Made by a program: the position numbers and the translations under genes
NCBI GenBank assembly: GCA_016935435.1
Contig: JAFGQZ010000073.1
Location: forward strand, 62,001 to 126,000
Reading direction: 5' to 3'
DNA from: Bacteroidales bacterium
Lineage (GTDB): Bacteria; Bacteroidota; Bacteroidia; Bacteroidales; UBA10428
Length of the DNA stretch: 64,000 bases
The notes under the pieces: model-generated
The model's database searches: none
What the model was told of the DNA's origin: nothing
Seen by the model: the letters and a program-made list of their open reading frames with translations, nothing else
In this document: piece after piece, positions 29,212-40,132 of the stretch
Layout: every line of letters begins with the position of its first letter
How positions within the stretch are numbered: the stretch's first letter is position 1

Positions 29212-30333
29212 ATGAGCAACCAAAAAACAGCCTTAATAACCGGAATTACCGGGCAGGATGGAGCATACCTGGCCGAATTTTTATTGAAAAAGGGATATAT
29301 TGTGCATGGTACAAAGCGTAGAAGTTCGCTTTTTAATACCGACAGAATCGACCACCTGTACGAAGATCCGCATATCGAACACCGGAATTTTGTGCTGCAT
29401 TATGCCGATCTTACCGATTCCACAAACCTTATCAGGATTATTCAGGAAACCCAACCCGATGAAATTTATAACCTGGCGGCCATGAGCCATGTAAAAGTAT
29501 CGTTCGACACCCCCGAATATACAGCCAATGCCGATGGTATTGGAACATTGCGCATCCTGGAAGCTATAAGGCTTCTCGGCCTGACAAAAAAAACCCGGTT
29601 TTACCAGGCATCTACAAGTGAACTTTACGGGCTTGTGCAACAAGTGCCCCAATCAGAAAAAACCCCTTTCTACCCCAGGAGCCCTTATGCTGTAGCAAAA
29701 CTATACGGGTACTGGATTACTGTTAATTACCGCGAAGCTTATGGAATTTATGCCTGCAACGGAATTCTTTTTAACCACGAATCGCCTATACGTGGCGAAA
29801 CTTTTGTTACCCGCAAAATTACACGGGCTGTTGCCCGGATAGCCCTGGGCCTTCAGGAAAAATTTTTTCTGGGCAACCTGTCGGCAAAACGCGACTGGGG
29901 CCACGCCAAAGATTATGTTAAGGCAATGTACCTGATGTTACAACAAGACACACCCGACGATTTTGTTATTGCCACCGGTGTAACCACCGAAATACGCGAC
30001 TTTGTGCGTATGACATTTGCCGAACTGGGCATTGAAATTGAGTTTAAAGGTACAGGTATCGACGAAAAGGCTTTTGTTGTTACCTGCAACAACCCTGAAT
30101 TTAAAATACCGGCTGGCAAAGAAGTGTTGAGTGTCGATCCACGCTATTTCAGGCCCACAGAGGTTGAGTTGCTAATTGGCGATCCGACAAAGGCCAATAA
30201 AAAACTGGGCTGGCAACCTGAATACGGTTTAAAGGAGCTGGTCAAAGACATGGTTTGGTCTGATGTAAAACTAATGAAAAAAGAACAGTACCTCCGCGAT
30301 GGTGGGTTCAAAATTATGAACTACTACGAATAG
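29212..30333 (+). CDS. gmd: GDP-mannose 4,6-dehydratase
   Basis: [90 protein letters not shown]. Confidence 0.96.
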   Translation: MSNQKTALITGITGQDGAYLAEFLLKKGYIVHGTKRRSSLFNTDRIDHLYEDPHIEHRNFVLHYADLTDSTNLIRIIQETQPDEIYNLAAMSHVKVSFDTPEYTANADGIGTLRILEAIRLLGLTKKTRFYQASTSELYGLVQQVPQSEKTPFYPRSPYAVAKLYGYWITVNYREAYGIYACNGILFNHESPIRGETFVTRKITRAVARIALGLQEKFFLGNLSAKRDWGHAKDYVKAMYLMLQQDTPDDFVIATGVTTEIRDFVRMTFAELGIEIEFKGTGIDEKAFVVTCNNPEFKIPAGKEVLSVDPRYFRPTEVELLIGDPTKANKKLGWQPEYGLKELVKDMVWSDVKLMKKEQYLRDGGFKIMNYYE

Positions 30334-30378
30334 GTTTTTTGTACACCCGGTTTTATACCATAAAGCAGTTTATCCAAT

Positions 30379-31488
30379 ATGCAAAAAAACTCAAAAATAT
30401 ATATTGCCGGCCATTTGGGCCTTGTAGGCAGCGCCCTTACACGTAACCTGAAAAAAAAGGGCTATACAAATATTATCGGCAGGAGCATTGATGAGCTCGA
30501 TTTGATGGACTATAACGCAGTTGGCCGTTTTTTTGCCCAGGAGAAGCCCGAATACGTGCTGCTTGCCGCCGCAAAAGTTGGCGGAATTGTGGCCAACAAT
30601 ACCTACAGGGCGCAGTTTATCTGGGAGAACCTTCAAATTCAGAACAACGTTATACACCATGCATACCTTAACGGGGTAAAAAAACTGTTGTTCCTTGGGA
30701 GTAGCTGTATTTACCCGAAAGCCTGCCCTCAGCCTATTCTCGAAGAATACCTGCTTACCGATGTACTGGAATATACCAACGAACCTTATGCCATTGCCAA
30801 AATTGCAGGTATTAAGGTAAGCGAGAGCTACAACCTGCAATATGGAACAAACTTTATTTCGGTTATGCCCACCAACCTTTACGGGCCAAACGACAATTAC
30901 GATCTGGAAAAATCGCATGTGCTGCCGGCTTTAATCCGAAAAATGCACCTGGGCAAATGCCTCCTAGAGAATAACTGGCAGGCAATACGCAACGACTTTA
31001 ACCACTTGCCGGTTGAAGGCGTAAATGGCAACACCGGGGAAAACAGCATAAGGGAAAAGCTTCTTAAATACGGAATTTCTGAAAACAATGGCAATGTGTT
31101 GGTTACCTTATGGGGAACCGGAAGCCCCATGCGTGAGTTCTTGCATTCCGACGATATGGCCGATGCCTGTGTTTATATTATGGAAAACATCGATTTTGCC
31201 GATTTGGTTGAAATCCGTAAAAAATCGGTTGGCCCCGATGAAGCCAAAGAAATAAGGAATACACACATAAATATTGGCACCGGCCGCGATTTAACCATTA
31301 AGGAACTTGCCATGCTGGTTAAGAAGGTTACCGGCTTCGGGGGCGAAATTGTATGGGACAGCTCTAAGCCCGACGGAACCGCCCGGAAATTGCTTAATGT
31401 CGATAAACTGCATGCCCTTGGCTGGAAAGAAACCATTGAACTTGAACAGGGAATCAGATTGGTTTATAACGATTACTGTTCAAGGTAA
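30379..31488 (+). CDS. fcl: GDP-L-fucose synthase
   Basis: [84 protein letters not shown]. Confidence 0.95.
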   Translation: MQKNSKIYIAGHLGLVGSALTRNLKKKGYTNIIGRSIDELDLMDYNAVGRFFAQEKPEYVLLAAAKVGGIVANNTYRAQFIWENLQIQNNVIHHAYLNGVKKLLFLGSSCIYPKACPQPILEEYLLTDVLEYTNEPYAIAKIAGIKVSESYNLQYGTNFISVMPTNLYGPNDNYDLEKSHVLPALIRKMHLGKCLLENNWQAIRNDFNHLPVEGVNGNTGENSIREKLLKYGISENNGNVLVTLWGTGSPMREFLHSDDMADACVYIMENIDFADLVEIRKKSVGPDEAKEIRNTHINIGTGRDLTIKELAMLVKKVTGFGGEIVWDSSKPDGTARKLLNVDKLHALGWKETIELEQGIRLVYNDYCSR

Positions 31489-31765
31489 ACTTGCTGGCTT
31501 CCAATTCCGATAAGGGAATTGAGGTTCACCAGTTAAGCGGTATTCAAATCGTTTTACAAAGTTTTGTTTGTTGATAATTTAATTGTGCCAATTAATTATT
31601 GCTTACAGGGCAATTTTTATACGTGTAGCATGAATTTAATTTGTATTAAATTACAAATACTTGTTTTATTTAAATTCTATACTTATGAAAAGAGCTCTTT
31701 TGTTATATAATACAAACACTTTGAAATACAACCGTTGCCAGGTAATTAATTTCAACTTTACGAAA

Positions 31766-34195
31766 ATGTATTGGGCAAAACCTGTCCTTTTCTTTTTTCT
31801 TATATTCTTTAACGTTGCAGCTTATTCGCAAAACGATGAAAAACTTGAAAGCCTCGCAGGTGCTTTGAATACTAAAATTCAAGAAAATGCGCCAATTCCA
31901 TTTTTGTTCACCGACAAAAACATTTACTCTCCCGGCGAAAAAATCGATTTTATTGTTTCACTAAAAAATTATCATAAAAACCATGCAGAAAACCCTGCTA
32001 TTTATTTGATGGTTGTTGATGAAACAGGCAGCATTGTTGTTCATGAGCAACACAATTATAAAAACATAAATTTTGCTGGTTCAATAGAAATACCAGAACA
32101 GGCCCGAAGCGGCAAATATACTCTGCTTTGCTTTCCATCGCTGAAAAATTCAAATAATCCTCTTTGCTATAAGGAACTAATTATTACAAACGAGCCTCCC
32201 GGAAATGCTTTCTTTGAAATTAGTTTCGACAAGTCGAACTTTATTGCTCAACAAACCATATCTGGCAACATAACTGTTTATGGTTCCGATAATAATCCTT
32301 TGGGAAATATACCCATAAGTTTAGCCCTATTAGTAAATTCTTCCAATAGCGAAAGCGTTTCGCTTTTAACCGATAATAAAGGACAGGCTGAATTTAGTTT
32401 TAATCTTGCTCAATCCATTTCTGGCGACAATTATTATGGCATAAAAAGCGAAACAAGGGTGAATGATGTAAATAATATAAAATATACACCCGTACCAGTT
32501 TACACAAAAAACAATATTCGTGTTGATTTTTTTCCCGAAGGCGGCAACTTAATAAGCAATATTCCGGGCAATGTTGTGGTGCGGGTTACCGACAAACATT
32601 ACCGGCCTTTAAAAGTTTCGGGCTTTGTTTACGATAATAATAACACAAAACTTGCCAGAATTGAAACAAACGTCCTAGGTTATGCCCGTTTCAAGCTTTT
32701 GGCAGGCTCAAATGCACATTATTTTGTTAAGCTTAGCGAACCGGAACTTGATGAGACTTTTGCTCTTGGTTTTATTAAAAACACCGGTTTAAGCCTGAGC
32801 GTTGACGATAATTATGCCGATAAAATTAATGTTACAGCAAGTTGTTCGCCTGCCAGCCAACAACTGGCCACTATATGGTATATTGTTTCGGGGGGCGAAG
32901 TTGTTTCGGCATACCGCATCGATATCCAATCGAAAAAGACTTTTCAAATACCTTATTCTATACTTCATGCTAACAACTTTTCGGAAATAGTTGTTACAGA
33001 TACTGCCGGGAATATTTTGGCAAACAGGGTTGTTTACCGCAACAACGATATGCCAGAAAGCACTGTAAAAGGTAGAATGTCAGGCGATACTATTGTGCTT
33101 TCCGGCAGGTTGCCCGAAGGTTTTACCAATTGCAACATATCGGTTTTTCCAATTAACAATGGCAACTCAATTGAGAAAACCCTGCTTAGTTCTAATAATC
33201 TCTCAAAACTTTTAAACAATTCCGAATCGTTCCTGCTTAGTTTGTTTACCAACAATTATTCGCAGGTATGCACAGGAGGTAAACCCGATACCCTTCATTT
33301 ACCTTATATCGAAGGCCTTGTTGTTAACAGAAAAGATGTTCCCTTAACCGAGGGCAACATAATTGCGGTTAACCCGTCAGACATGGCCACGAAAATAGCC
33401 CCAATTAATAAAAATGGTGTTTTTAAAATTCGTTGGGACGAAGGCACTGTTGATTTAAACAATTTACTTATTAAAACATCCGGTAAAATAAAAAATGCTA
33501 AAATAACTCTTCAACCCAATATTAGTTTTAACCATTTTCAAGGTTTTTTTCCCGAAACCGACAATTGGGAAGCAGTTAAGCTTAAATTGCTTTACACGCA
33601 TAATTACCCGACATATTTATATTCGGGCGAGTTCAAAAAACAGGAAATTAAACTGAAAAGCACCCCAGAGCATGCCAACGTACTCGATTATGCAAGATAT
33701 GCCTCTGTGCTGGATATTGTAAAATCGAAAAAGCCTCTTTTGGTTACCAACAATAAAATATTTTTCCTGAACCAGGGTATTAATACTAATGGGGCAATGG
33801 ATGGGGCCCTTGTAATTATCGATGGGCAGAATATGGGCCAAAATGTGGGAGTGATGGAACACATTGATGTTAAGGAGGTGGCCGAAGTATATGTTTCAAC
33901 TAACTTTGTTGATATACAGCGGTATTCAGCACTAAACACTATGGGTATTATTGAAATAAAAACCCACAATTATGTTCAAGCATCAAAAATCAGCGCTGTA
34001 AGGCCCGGCCAGCCTAAGAAAAATTCAGAAACACTTTATTCTGCATTTAAGCAACAAAACGTGCAAGACTATCAGTTGTGTGAGTTAGTGTTTACCTGTA
34101 AAAATAAAGGTGCCGGACTCACGGGCATTATTTCTGCGGTAAACGATAAGGGCGATTTTTTTATCGAAAAAATTACTGTTCAAAACGCAAAATAA
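31766..34195 (+). CDS. Large secreted protein with MG2-like (macroglobulin/carboxypeptidase-regulatory-like) domains
   Basis: Signal peptide MYWAKPVLFFFLIFFNVAAYSQ; FLFTDKNIYSPGEKIDFIVSLKNY is MG2-like; later plug-like VIIDGQNMGQNVGVMEHIDVKEVAEVYVS. Start chosen at internal Met 31766. Confidence 0.65.
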   Translation: MYWAKPVLFFFLIFFNVAAYSQNDEKLESLAGALNTKIQENAPIPFLFTDKNIYSPGEKIDFIVSLKNYHKNHAENPAIYLMVVDETGSIVVHEQHNYKNINFAGSIEIPEQARSGKYTLLCFPSLKNSNNPLCYKELIITNEPPGNAFFEISFDKSNFIAQQTISGNITVYGSDNNPLGNIPISLALLVNSSNSESVSLLTDNKGQAEFSFNLAQSISGDNYYGIKSETRVNDVNNIKYTPVPVYTKNNIRVDFFPEGGNLISNIPGNVVVRVTDKHYRPLKVSGFVYDNNNTKLARIETNVLGYARFKLLAGSNAHYFVKLSEPELDETFALGFIKNTGLSLSVDDNYADKINVTASCSPASQQLATIWYIVSGGEVVSAYRIDIQSKKTFQIPYSILHANNFSEIVVTDTAGNILANRVVYRNNDMPESTVKGRMSGDTIVLSGRLPEGFTNCNISVFPINNGNSIEKTLLSSNNLSKLLNNSESFLLSLFTNNYSQVCTGGKPDTLHLPYIEGLVVNRKDVPLTEGNIIAVNPSDMATKIAPINKNGVFKIRWDEGTVDLNNLLIKTSGKIKNAKITLQPNISFNHFQGFFPETDNWEAVKLKLLYTHNYPTYLYSGEFKKQEIKLKSTPEHANVLDYARYASVLDIVKSKKPLLVTNNKIFFLNQGINTNGAMDGALVIIDGQNMGQNVGVMEHIDVKEVAEVYVSTNFVDIQRYSALNTMGIIEIKTHNYVQASKISAVRPGQPKKNSETLYSAFKQQNVQDYQLCELVFTCKNKGAGLTGIISAVNDKGDFFIEKITVQNAK

Positions 34196-34277
34196 GAACT
34201 ATTTCGAATTTACCTTTTGTACTTGATTACTGCCTTTTCGTATGGTGTATAAATCTGTAAAGGTTTGTTTATTTTGC

Positions 34278-35144
34278 TTACAGCCCTTTAACAATTTCCT
34301 TCAGGTATTCGGCAAAAGGGGCTGCAAATTCTTTTCGTTTAAGGGCAAACTCCACGGTAGTTTTCAGAAAATCGAGCTTGTTGCCTATGTCGTAGCGTTT
34401 TCCTTCGATAATGGTGGCAACAATATCTTCCTGTTTTAGCACTATGCGCAAAGCATCGGTTAGCTGAATTTCGTTTCCCTTGCCCCGTATTGTTTGCTCT
34501 ATTGCCGGGAAAATTTCGGGCGTGAGTATGTATCGGCCGGCAATGGCCAGGTTAGATGGGGCTTTGTCGATGTCGGGCTTCTCGACCATTTCGGTCAGGC
34601 GCAAGACTTTTTCGCTGAGTTTTTCACCCCCGACAATGCCATAGCGGTTTACTTTGTCGTGTGGCACCGTTTCAACGGCAATTACAGGGTGGCCGTATTG
34701 TTCGTAGGCATCAATAATTTGTTGGGTAACCGGAATGGCCGAGTTTAATATGGTATCGCCGAGCAGCACAGCAAAGGGTTCGCTGCCGCAATGGAAGCGG
34801 GCATAATATATGGCATCGCCTAGGCCGTTAAGTTCGCGCTGGCGTATGAAATGGATGTTTGCCATGTTTTCGATATGGCGCAGCTGGTTATAGAGTGCTT
34901 CTTCTTCTTTCTCAACAATGCGCGACTCCAACTCGAAATTTCGGTCGAAGTGGTCTTCCATAGAGCGTTTTCCTTTGCCCGAAATAATTAATATGTCTTC
35001 TATGCCCGAATCAACCGCTTCCTGCACCACGTATTGAATTACCGGGGTATCAATAATAGGCAGCATTTCTTTGGGCTGTGCCTTTGTTGCGGGCAAAAAG
35101 CGGGTGCCAAAGCCTGCCGCTGGTATTACAGCTTTTCTTACCAT
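34278..35144 (-). CDS. galU: UTP--glucose-1-phosphate uridylyltransferase (GalU-type)
   Basis: VRKAVIPAAGFGTRFLPATKAQPKEMLPIIDTPVIQYVVQEAVDSGIEDILIISGKGKRSMEDHFD. Confidence 0.94.
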   Translation of the reverse strand: MVRKAVIPAAGFGTRFLPATKAQPKEMLPIIDTPVIQYVVQEAVDSGIEDILIISGKGKRSMEDHFDRNFELESRIVEKEEEALYNQLRHIENMANIHFIRQRELNGLGDAIYYARFHCGSEPFAVLLGDTILNSAIPVTQQIIDAYEQYGHPVIAVETVPHDKVNRYGIVGGEKLSEKVLRLTEMVEKPDIDKAPSNLAIAGRYILTPEIFPAIEQTIRGKGNEIQLTDALRIVLKQEDIVATIIEGKRYDIGNKLDFLKTTVEFALKRKEFAAPFAEYLKEIVKGL

Positions 35145-35148
35145 GTTT

Positions 35149-36144
35149 CTATAAAATATAAGGTTTTATTACTCGTGCATCGATTTTTTTAAGTTCCACT
35201 ATGAGTTTGCGGAGCATTTCATCATCGTGGTACATGCCAATGATGGCGCCGCCCGAGCCGGAGAATTTTGCCGAAGCGCCGCATTTCCTGGCGGTCTCAA
35301 CCAGCTCGATATTGCTTGGCGAAATGTTCATTATTTTCCGTCGTAAATCAAAATTTCGGTCGATTAAGGTATTTAACAATTGATGATCATTATCCAGAAT
35401 AGCCTGTTTGCCCTGTTGGGCACAATGTGCAATTTCACCGAGCGTTTCCAACACTTGTTTGTCGCCCGACAAGAAACGTTCTTTCAGGTTGTTAAACATA
35501 CTCCCCGAAACTTTGCTTAACCTGGTTTTATAGGCCATGTAAAGGTTTGGAAGTTTTGAGGCGTCTATAGGTTCGTATTTTCCGTAGCCGTTTTGTTCGA
35601 GCTGTCCTTTTTCAAAATCCATATATACGCAGCCTTCGTACACTTGAATTACCCGATCCTGCAACCCGGCATTTATGTTGAGTTCGTCGGTTTCTGCCTG
35701 CAAAATAAGGGTAGGCAGAATATGTTGTACAATATCGACATTGTAAAACTGCATCAGGGCCCTGAACGAAGCCGTAACAATTGCACTGGAACCTGCCATT
35801 CCTACCTGTCGTGGAATCGAAGTCTGATAACTAATGGTGAAATTCTTATTTTCGAGCTTTATGGAATTTTCCTGACAATATTGCCAGAATTTAACAATAG
35901 CAGCCTTAACCAGCCTTGCGCCGCCATAATATCCGGTGAGCCTTACAGAATCGACAAGTTGGTATAAATTTCTGAATTGGTTTCGGTCTTCCGGGGTTTC
36001 TTCGATAACCAGTCGGGGTGTCTGGTAAATCTGCACACGGGCGCCAAAGTTCCGTACCGATACCGATATGGTTTTGCCATAATAGCCATCCGACGGGTTT
36101 CCTAAAAGGCCGGCCCTGGCAAAAGCCCTTGTTTCAATAATCAT
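35149..36144 (-). CDS. GHMP kinase, glucuronokinase-like
   Basis: ARAGLLGNPSDGYYGKTISVSV, PRQVGMAGSSAIVTASFRAL (GHMP motif 2), KFSGSGGAIIG (motif 3). Confidence 0.8.
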   Translation of the reverse strand: MIIETRAFARAGLLGNPSDGYYGKTISVSVRNFGARVQIYQTPRLVIEETPEDRNQFRNLYQLVDSVRLTGYYGGARLVKAAIVKFWQYCQENSIKLENKNFTISYQTSIPRQVGMAGSSAIVTASFRALMQFYNVDIVQHILPTLILQAETDELNINAGLQDRVIQVYEGCVYMDFEKGQLEQNGYGKYEPIDASKLPNLYMAYKTRLSKVSGSMFNNLKERFLSGDKQVLETLGEIAHCAQQGKQAILDNDHQLLNTLIDRNFDLRRKIMNISPSNIELVETARKCGASAKFSGSGGAIIGMYHDDEMLRKLIVELKKIDARVIKPYIL

Positions 36145-36236
36145 TTTAAAAAATTTGGCACTAAAATACCCAGAATCCGGTACAATACCAATTCCGATTG
36201 GTTAATTCCGGCATGGAAAAGATGGGTTATATGGTT

Positions 36237-37133
36237 TTATATTAAAATGCCTTCCTGGTCGCCCAGGGCAATAAGTTCGATTTTTGCCGGATCGGCCGTT
36301 CCGATATGGTGCCTTGTATCGGCCAGCAGAATATGTTTTGCAGGAGGGTTAAGCTGGCTGTCGTCGCCAAAATATTCCCTTCGTTTTGCTTGTATTATCT
36401 GTAACCCGGTAGCATCGACTGCTACGGGGTCGAATCCAATAATAATTCCGTTGTAAGCCCAGGTGTATTGTTTGTTAAAATGGTGCGGCCCCACACCATG
36501 GAACAGCGGGGTAAGCATTACCAGAATGTTCAAACGGGTTTTTTCTTTTAGGTTGTTGAGTTTCCATATTGCAGCCGGATCGGCGCACGAATCATCATGG
36601 TATGCATAGGGTTTATCGACAAACATAATATAGTTTTTAATTAGGCTCCCAACTCCCGACCAGGCATGTGTGCGCATGGGCCGCACATTTATCAGTGCTG
36701 TGGCCTTTTGAAAAACCGGGTCTTTCAACACCCCGCGGTCTTTAATGCTTATATTTTCGGGTTTTATGCCAGCGCTTATCGCTTTTTCCTGTAATATTTC
36801 CTCAAGGGCTGCCGGTGTTCCCAGTTTGTTCCATTCGTTCGATTTTATTCCCAGAATGTCCGAGGGTTTAAATATTTCGGTCCAGGCTGCGGCAGCTGTT
36901 CCTGCCCCTGTTAATTTTAGCAGGGCTTCTTCCAGCATTTTTTCAATTACCTCTTTTTGAACCTTGCCCTCGTTGTCGAGCACATTTTTGTTACGCATGA
37001 GCACTACTTTTTCAGCAGTGTTGCCTGTTTTGCCGTAAGCTTTTACAGGCAGGTTTAGAAAAAGGCTGGCGCCAATTGTGGCAATCGTAGTGTCTTTAAG
37101 CAGTTTTCTGCGTGTAATGTTTTGGTTTGCCAT
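36237..37133 (-). CDS. DUF362 domain-containing protein with Tat-type signal
   Basis: ITRRKLLKDTTIATIGASLFL signal; DUF362-like KPSDILGIKSNEW, LINVRPMRTHAWSGVGSLIKNYI, GFDPVAVDATGLQII. Confidence 0.8.
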   Translation of the reverse strand: MANQNITRRKLLKDTTIATIGASLFLNLPVKAYGKTGNTAEKVVLMRNKNVLDNEGKVQKEVIEKMLEEALLKLTGAGTAAAAWTEIFKPSDILGIKSNEWNKLGTPAALEEILQEKAISAGIKPENISIKDRGVLKDPVFQKATALINVRPMRTHAWSGVGSLIKNYIMFVDKPYAYHDDSCADPAAIWKLNNLKEKTRLNILVMLTPLFHGVGPHHFNKQYTWAYNGIIIGFDPVAVDATGLQIIQAKRREYFGDDSQLNPPAKHILLADTRHHIGTADPAKIELIALGDQEGILI

Positions 37134-37151
37134 ATCCGAGAGGTATTTATT

Positions 37152-38078
37152 TTACATAGGAATGCCTGCTTCGGTTTTTTTTATTAATTCTTCTGCATCG
37201 AGGGCTGTTGCTGCATTAAAAACAGCTATGAAGTATTGGTTTTTGCAGCTATGGGCAACAAAAGTGCCGTCTTCTATTTTTCGGGTTTGTTTTTCGGCTG
37301 TCCTGCCCATATATTTCAACGAAAACAGTTCTGTAGCTTCTGCCGCCATCTGTGAAGAAGGGTATTCAATAAGTAAAAGGTACATCCTGTTTGCCGTCGC
37401 GGCGTACTTTGCTAATACTGCATCGGTTTGTTCGTCAAGCTTAAGAATATTTTCGGTGCTGATAAAATAATACGAATTTAACCAGATATAATGGTGGAAA
37501 TACAAATAACCGTCTTCTACAAGGTCTTCGGCAGGAAGCCGGCTTACAACAGAGGGTTTTTGCCCCTGTACGTTAATTTTTTTATCGATCTGTTGCGATA
37601 TATTTTTAATGGTATTTTTTATTTCTTCGTTTCCATCGTCGGCAATTACGGTAATATAAAAAGGCCCTTTCCAGAATATTTGTGCCCCGGTGAAATATTG
37701 AGAGCCATTGCCAAATTCGCCTTCGTCTTTTGTACGGGTATGCGAGAAAACCCCAAAAGCATTTTTAGGCAGCCCCATATCGAAAATTTCTACCCTTATT
37801 TCCCCAAGGCTTTTGTGGGTATATACGGCACTCATTACCGATTGAAAACTGTATGAAATATAGAGTTCGGCCCCGCCGTTAATATAATCGTATAGAGCTT
37901 CAACATCAATTATTTTCTGTGTGCCCGACAAATGCCAGTTTTCGGGGGCTTCGGGCAAAAAGTCGGTAAGTTGCCGGTTTTGTGCGAACATATATACTGA
38001 ATTTAGGGATAATGTAAGCAGGTATAAAACTTTTGCTATATTTTTCACGGGAAATGCTTTTTTTTGTGCTAAACTCAA
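37152..38078 (-). CDS. DUF6599-family secreted protein
   Basis: DVEALYDYINGGAELYISYSFQSVMSAVYTHKSLGEIRVEIFDMGLPKNAFGVFSHTR; 18 bp upstream of the DUF362 gene on the same strand. Confidence 0.65.
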   Translation of the reverse strand: MSLAQKKAFPVKNIAKVLYLLTLSLNSVYMFAQNRQLTDFLPEAPENWHLSGTQKIIDVEALYDYINGGAELYISYSFQSVMSAVYTHKSLGEIRVEIFDMGLPKNAFGVFSHTRTKDEGEFGNGSQYFTGAQIFWKGPFYITVIADDGNEEIKNTIKNISQQIDKKINVQGQKPSVVSRLPAEDLVEDGYLYFHHYIWLNSYYFISTENILKLDEQTDAVLAKYAATANRMYLLLIEYPSSQMAAEATELFSLKYMGRTAEKQTRKIEDGTFVAHSCKNQYFIAVFNAATALDAEELIKKTEAGIPM

Positions 38079-38192
38079 ATTTATAATAAAATGCTAAATT
38101 TATAACACAAATTAAGTTTTTAATAATCAATCGGATAAGCTTAAAAAGAAATTAAACAGAAATTGCTAACTTACATCAAAAAAAATATATAC

Positions 38193-38564
38193 ATGGCATT
38201 GGTATTAACAGAAAGCGAACTTAAAAAGCAACGCGGCGATGAAAAAATTGTGAGGGAAACCGCAGCACAGGTTATAAAAGATTTTGCCATGTTTGGCATG
38301 GAAGTAGCATTTCCCGAAAATATTCACTGGGCTTACGACGAACTATTTGAACAATTGAACAGGCATATTGGTTACCTCCTGGGCGCTAACGATAAAATGT
38401 TGCTTTCGTTGTTGTACCAGATTGATGTTTCGGAAAAATCGATTCGGAAAGGGGTAGAAAGCAATGCAGGAAACAGTTTATCGGAAGTGGTTACCAGCCT
38501 TGTCCTGGAAAGGGAACTCAAAAAAGTAATAACCCGAAATTATTTTAAGGAACAGGGGACATAA
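38193..38564 (+). CDS. Hypothetical small cytoplasmic protein
   Basis: Intact ORF MALVLTESELKKQRGDEKIVRETAAQVIKDFAMFGMEVAFPENI...; no motif recognised. Confidence 0.55.
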   Translation: MALVLTESELKKQRGDEKIVRETAAQVIKDFAMFGMEVAFPENIHWAYDELFEQLNRHIGYLLGANDKMLLSLLYQIDVSEKSIRKGVESNAGNSLSEVVTSLVLERELKKVITRNYFKEQGT

Positions 38565-38639
38565 AGCCGCATGCCTGTGTAAACAGGGCTTTATGTTTCT
38601 AAACAAACATATAGAAAGTAATAACCAGAAAATTGATAC

Positions 38640-40109
38640 ATGATGAAAAAATGTTTTTTAGTATTGACGATGGCTGCGTTTTTGTTTTCGTTGCAAACAG
38701 AGGCACAAACAAAAAAACTCGAACTGGTTTGGTCCGATGAGTTTGATTATAACGGCCTGCCCGATTCCACCAAATGGAACTACGATGTAGGCGGGCACGG
38801 ATGGGGCAACGATGAGCTCCAGTTTTATACACATAAACGACTTGAAAATGCCCGTGTTGAAAACGGGAAACTGGTTATTGAGGCCATAAAAGAAGATTAT
38901 AAAGGCTCGGGCTATACCAGCACAAGGCTTGTAACCAAGGGCAAGGGCGACTGGCTCTATGGCCGTGTAGAGGTTCGGGCAAAGCTGCCTAAAGGCCGCG
39001 GCACCTGGCCGGCTATATGGATGCTGCCCACCCACTGGACATACGGGGCATGGCCCGAAAGCGGCGAAATAGACATAATGGAACACGTTGGTTACGACCC
39101 CGACATGGTGCATTTTTCGGTACACTGTCTCGATTATTTCTTTAAAATTGGTACCCAAAAATCGTCGCAGCGCAAAATGTTCCGTACCGATTCGATATTT
39201 TATACATATGCCACAGAGTGGTATCCCGACCGCATTGAAGGTTATATCGATGACAGCCTGTATTTTACTTTCCGGAACGAACATGCCGGTTGGACCAAAT
39301 GGCCTTTCGACAAACCCTTTCATTTAATTCTAAATATTGCTGTTGGCGGTGGATGGGGAGCTGTAATGGGCATCGACGAAACAATATGGCCCCAGAAAAT
39401 GGAAGTCGATTACGTGAGGGTTTATAAATATATTAGTGATACCGATACCATTGTGCCCACAGCACCGCAGAGCCTTAGCGCTGTTTGTGCCGGAAACCGC
39501 ATAAGCCTTGCCTGGCAGCCTGCTTACGATAATTATGGGGTAAAAAAGTATGAGGTATTTTGCAACGATAAACCGGTTGGAAAGTCGAAGCAGCACAGTT
39601 TCGATGTGAAAGGGCTTAAACCCTCCACAGCATACTATTTTAAAGTAGAGGCCATCGATTGGGAGGGTAACCGCTCGCCTGCCCTCGAAGATAAGTTTTC
39701 GACCCTGCATGAAGCTGCGCACCCTGTACCCGGAAAAATTGAGGCAGAAAGCTATATTGCCGAAGAAGGTGCGGTTATCGAACCTGTTTCCGATACCCTG
39801 GGCGGATATAACCTGGGATGGGTTGAACCTGGCGACTGGATGGAATACGAAATTGAAGTTAGAAAGGCCGGAAGGTATTCAATTGCCTATCGGGCAGCTA
39901 CCGAACGCAAAGATGCGGTAATTCAACTGCTCGACGATAAAGGCTCCCTGCTTTGCCTTACCCCTGTGGGAAACACCAAAGGATGGCAAAAATGGGAATC
40001 GTTTACATCGCCCACAGTAAACCTTAAAACCGGCAGGCAAATTATTAAATTGCACATTGTAGGTGACAGGATTAACCTTAACTGGTTCGAAATAAAACAG
40101 GCACAGTAA
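38640..40109 (+). CDS. Glycoside hydrolase family 16 (beta-glucanase-like) with FN3 and CBM6-like domains
   Basis: Catalytic motif WPESGEIDIMEHVGYDP; FN3 (APQSLSAVCAGNRISLAWQPAYDNYGVKKYEVF); CBM6-like (IEAESYIAEEGAVIEPVSDTLGGYNLGWVEPGDWMEYEIEV). Confidence 0.92.
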   Translation: MMKKCFLVLTMAAFLFSLQTEAQTKKLELVWSDEFDYNGLPDSTKWNYDVGGHGWGNDELQFYTHKRLENARVENGKLVIEAIKEDYKGSGYTSTRLVTKGKGDWLYGRVEVRAKLPKGRGTWPAIWMLPTHWTYGAWPESGEIDIMEHVGYDPDMVHFSVHCLDYFFKIGTQKSSQRKMFRTDSIFYTYATEWYPDRIEGYIDDSLYFTFRNEHAGWTKWPFDKPFHLILNIAVGGGWGAVMGIDETIWPQKMEVDYVRVYKYISDTDTIVPTAPQSLSAVCAGNRISLAWQPAYDNYGVKKYEVFCNDKPVGKSKQHSFDVKGLKPSTAYYFKVEAIDWEGNRSPALEDKFSTLHEAAHPVPGKIEAESYIAEEGAVIEPVSDTLGGYNLGWVEPGDWMEYEIEVRKAGRYSIAYRAATERKDAVIQLLDDKGSLLCLTPVGNTKGWQKWESFTSPTVNLKTGRQIIKLHIVGDRINLNWFEIKQAQ

Positions 40110-40132
40110 AGGTTAACAGGAAATAAAGAAAC

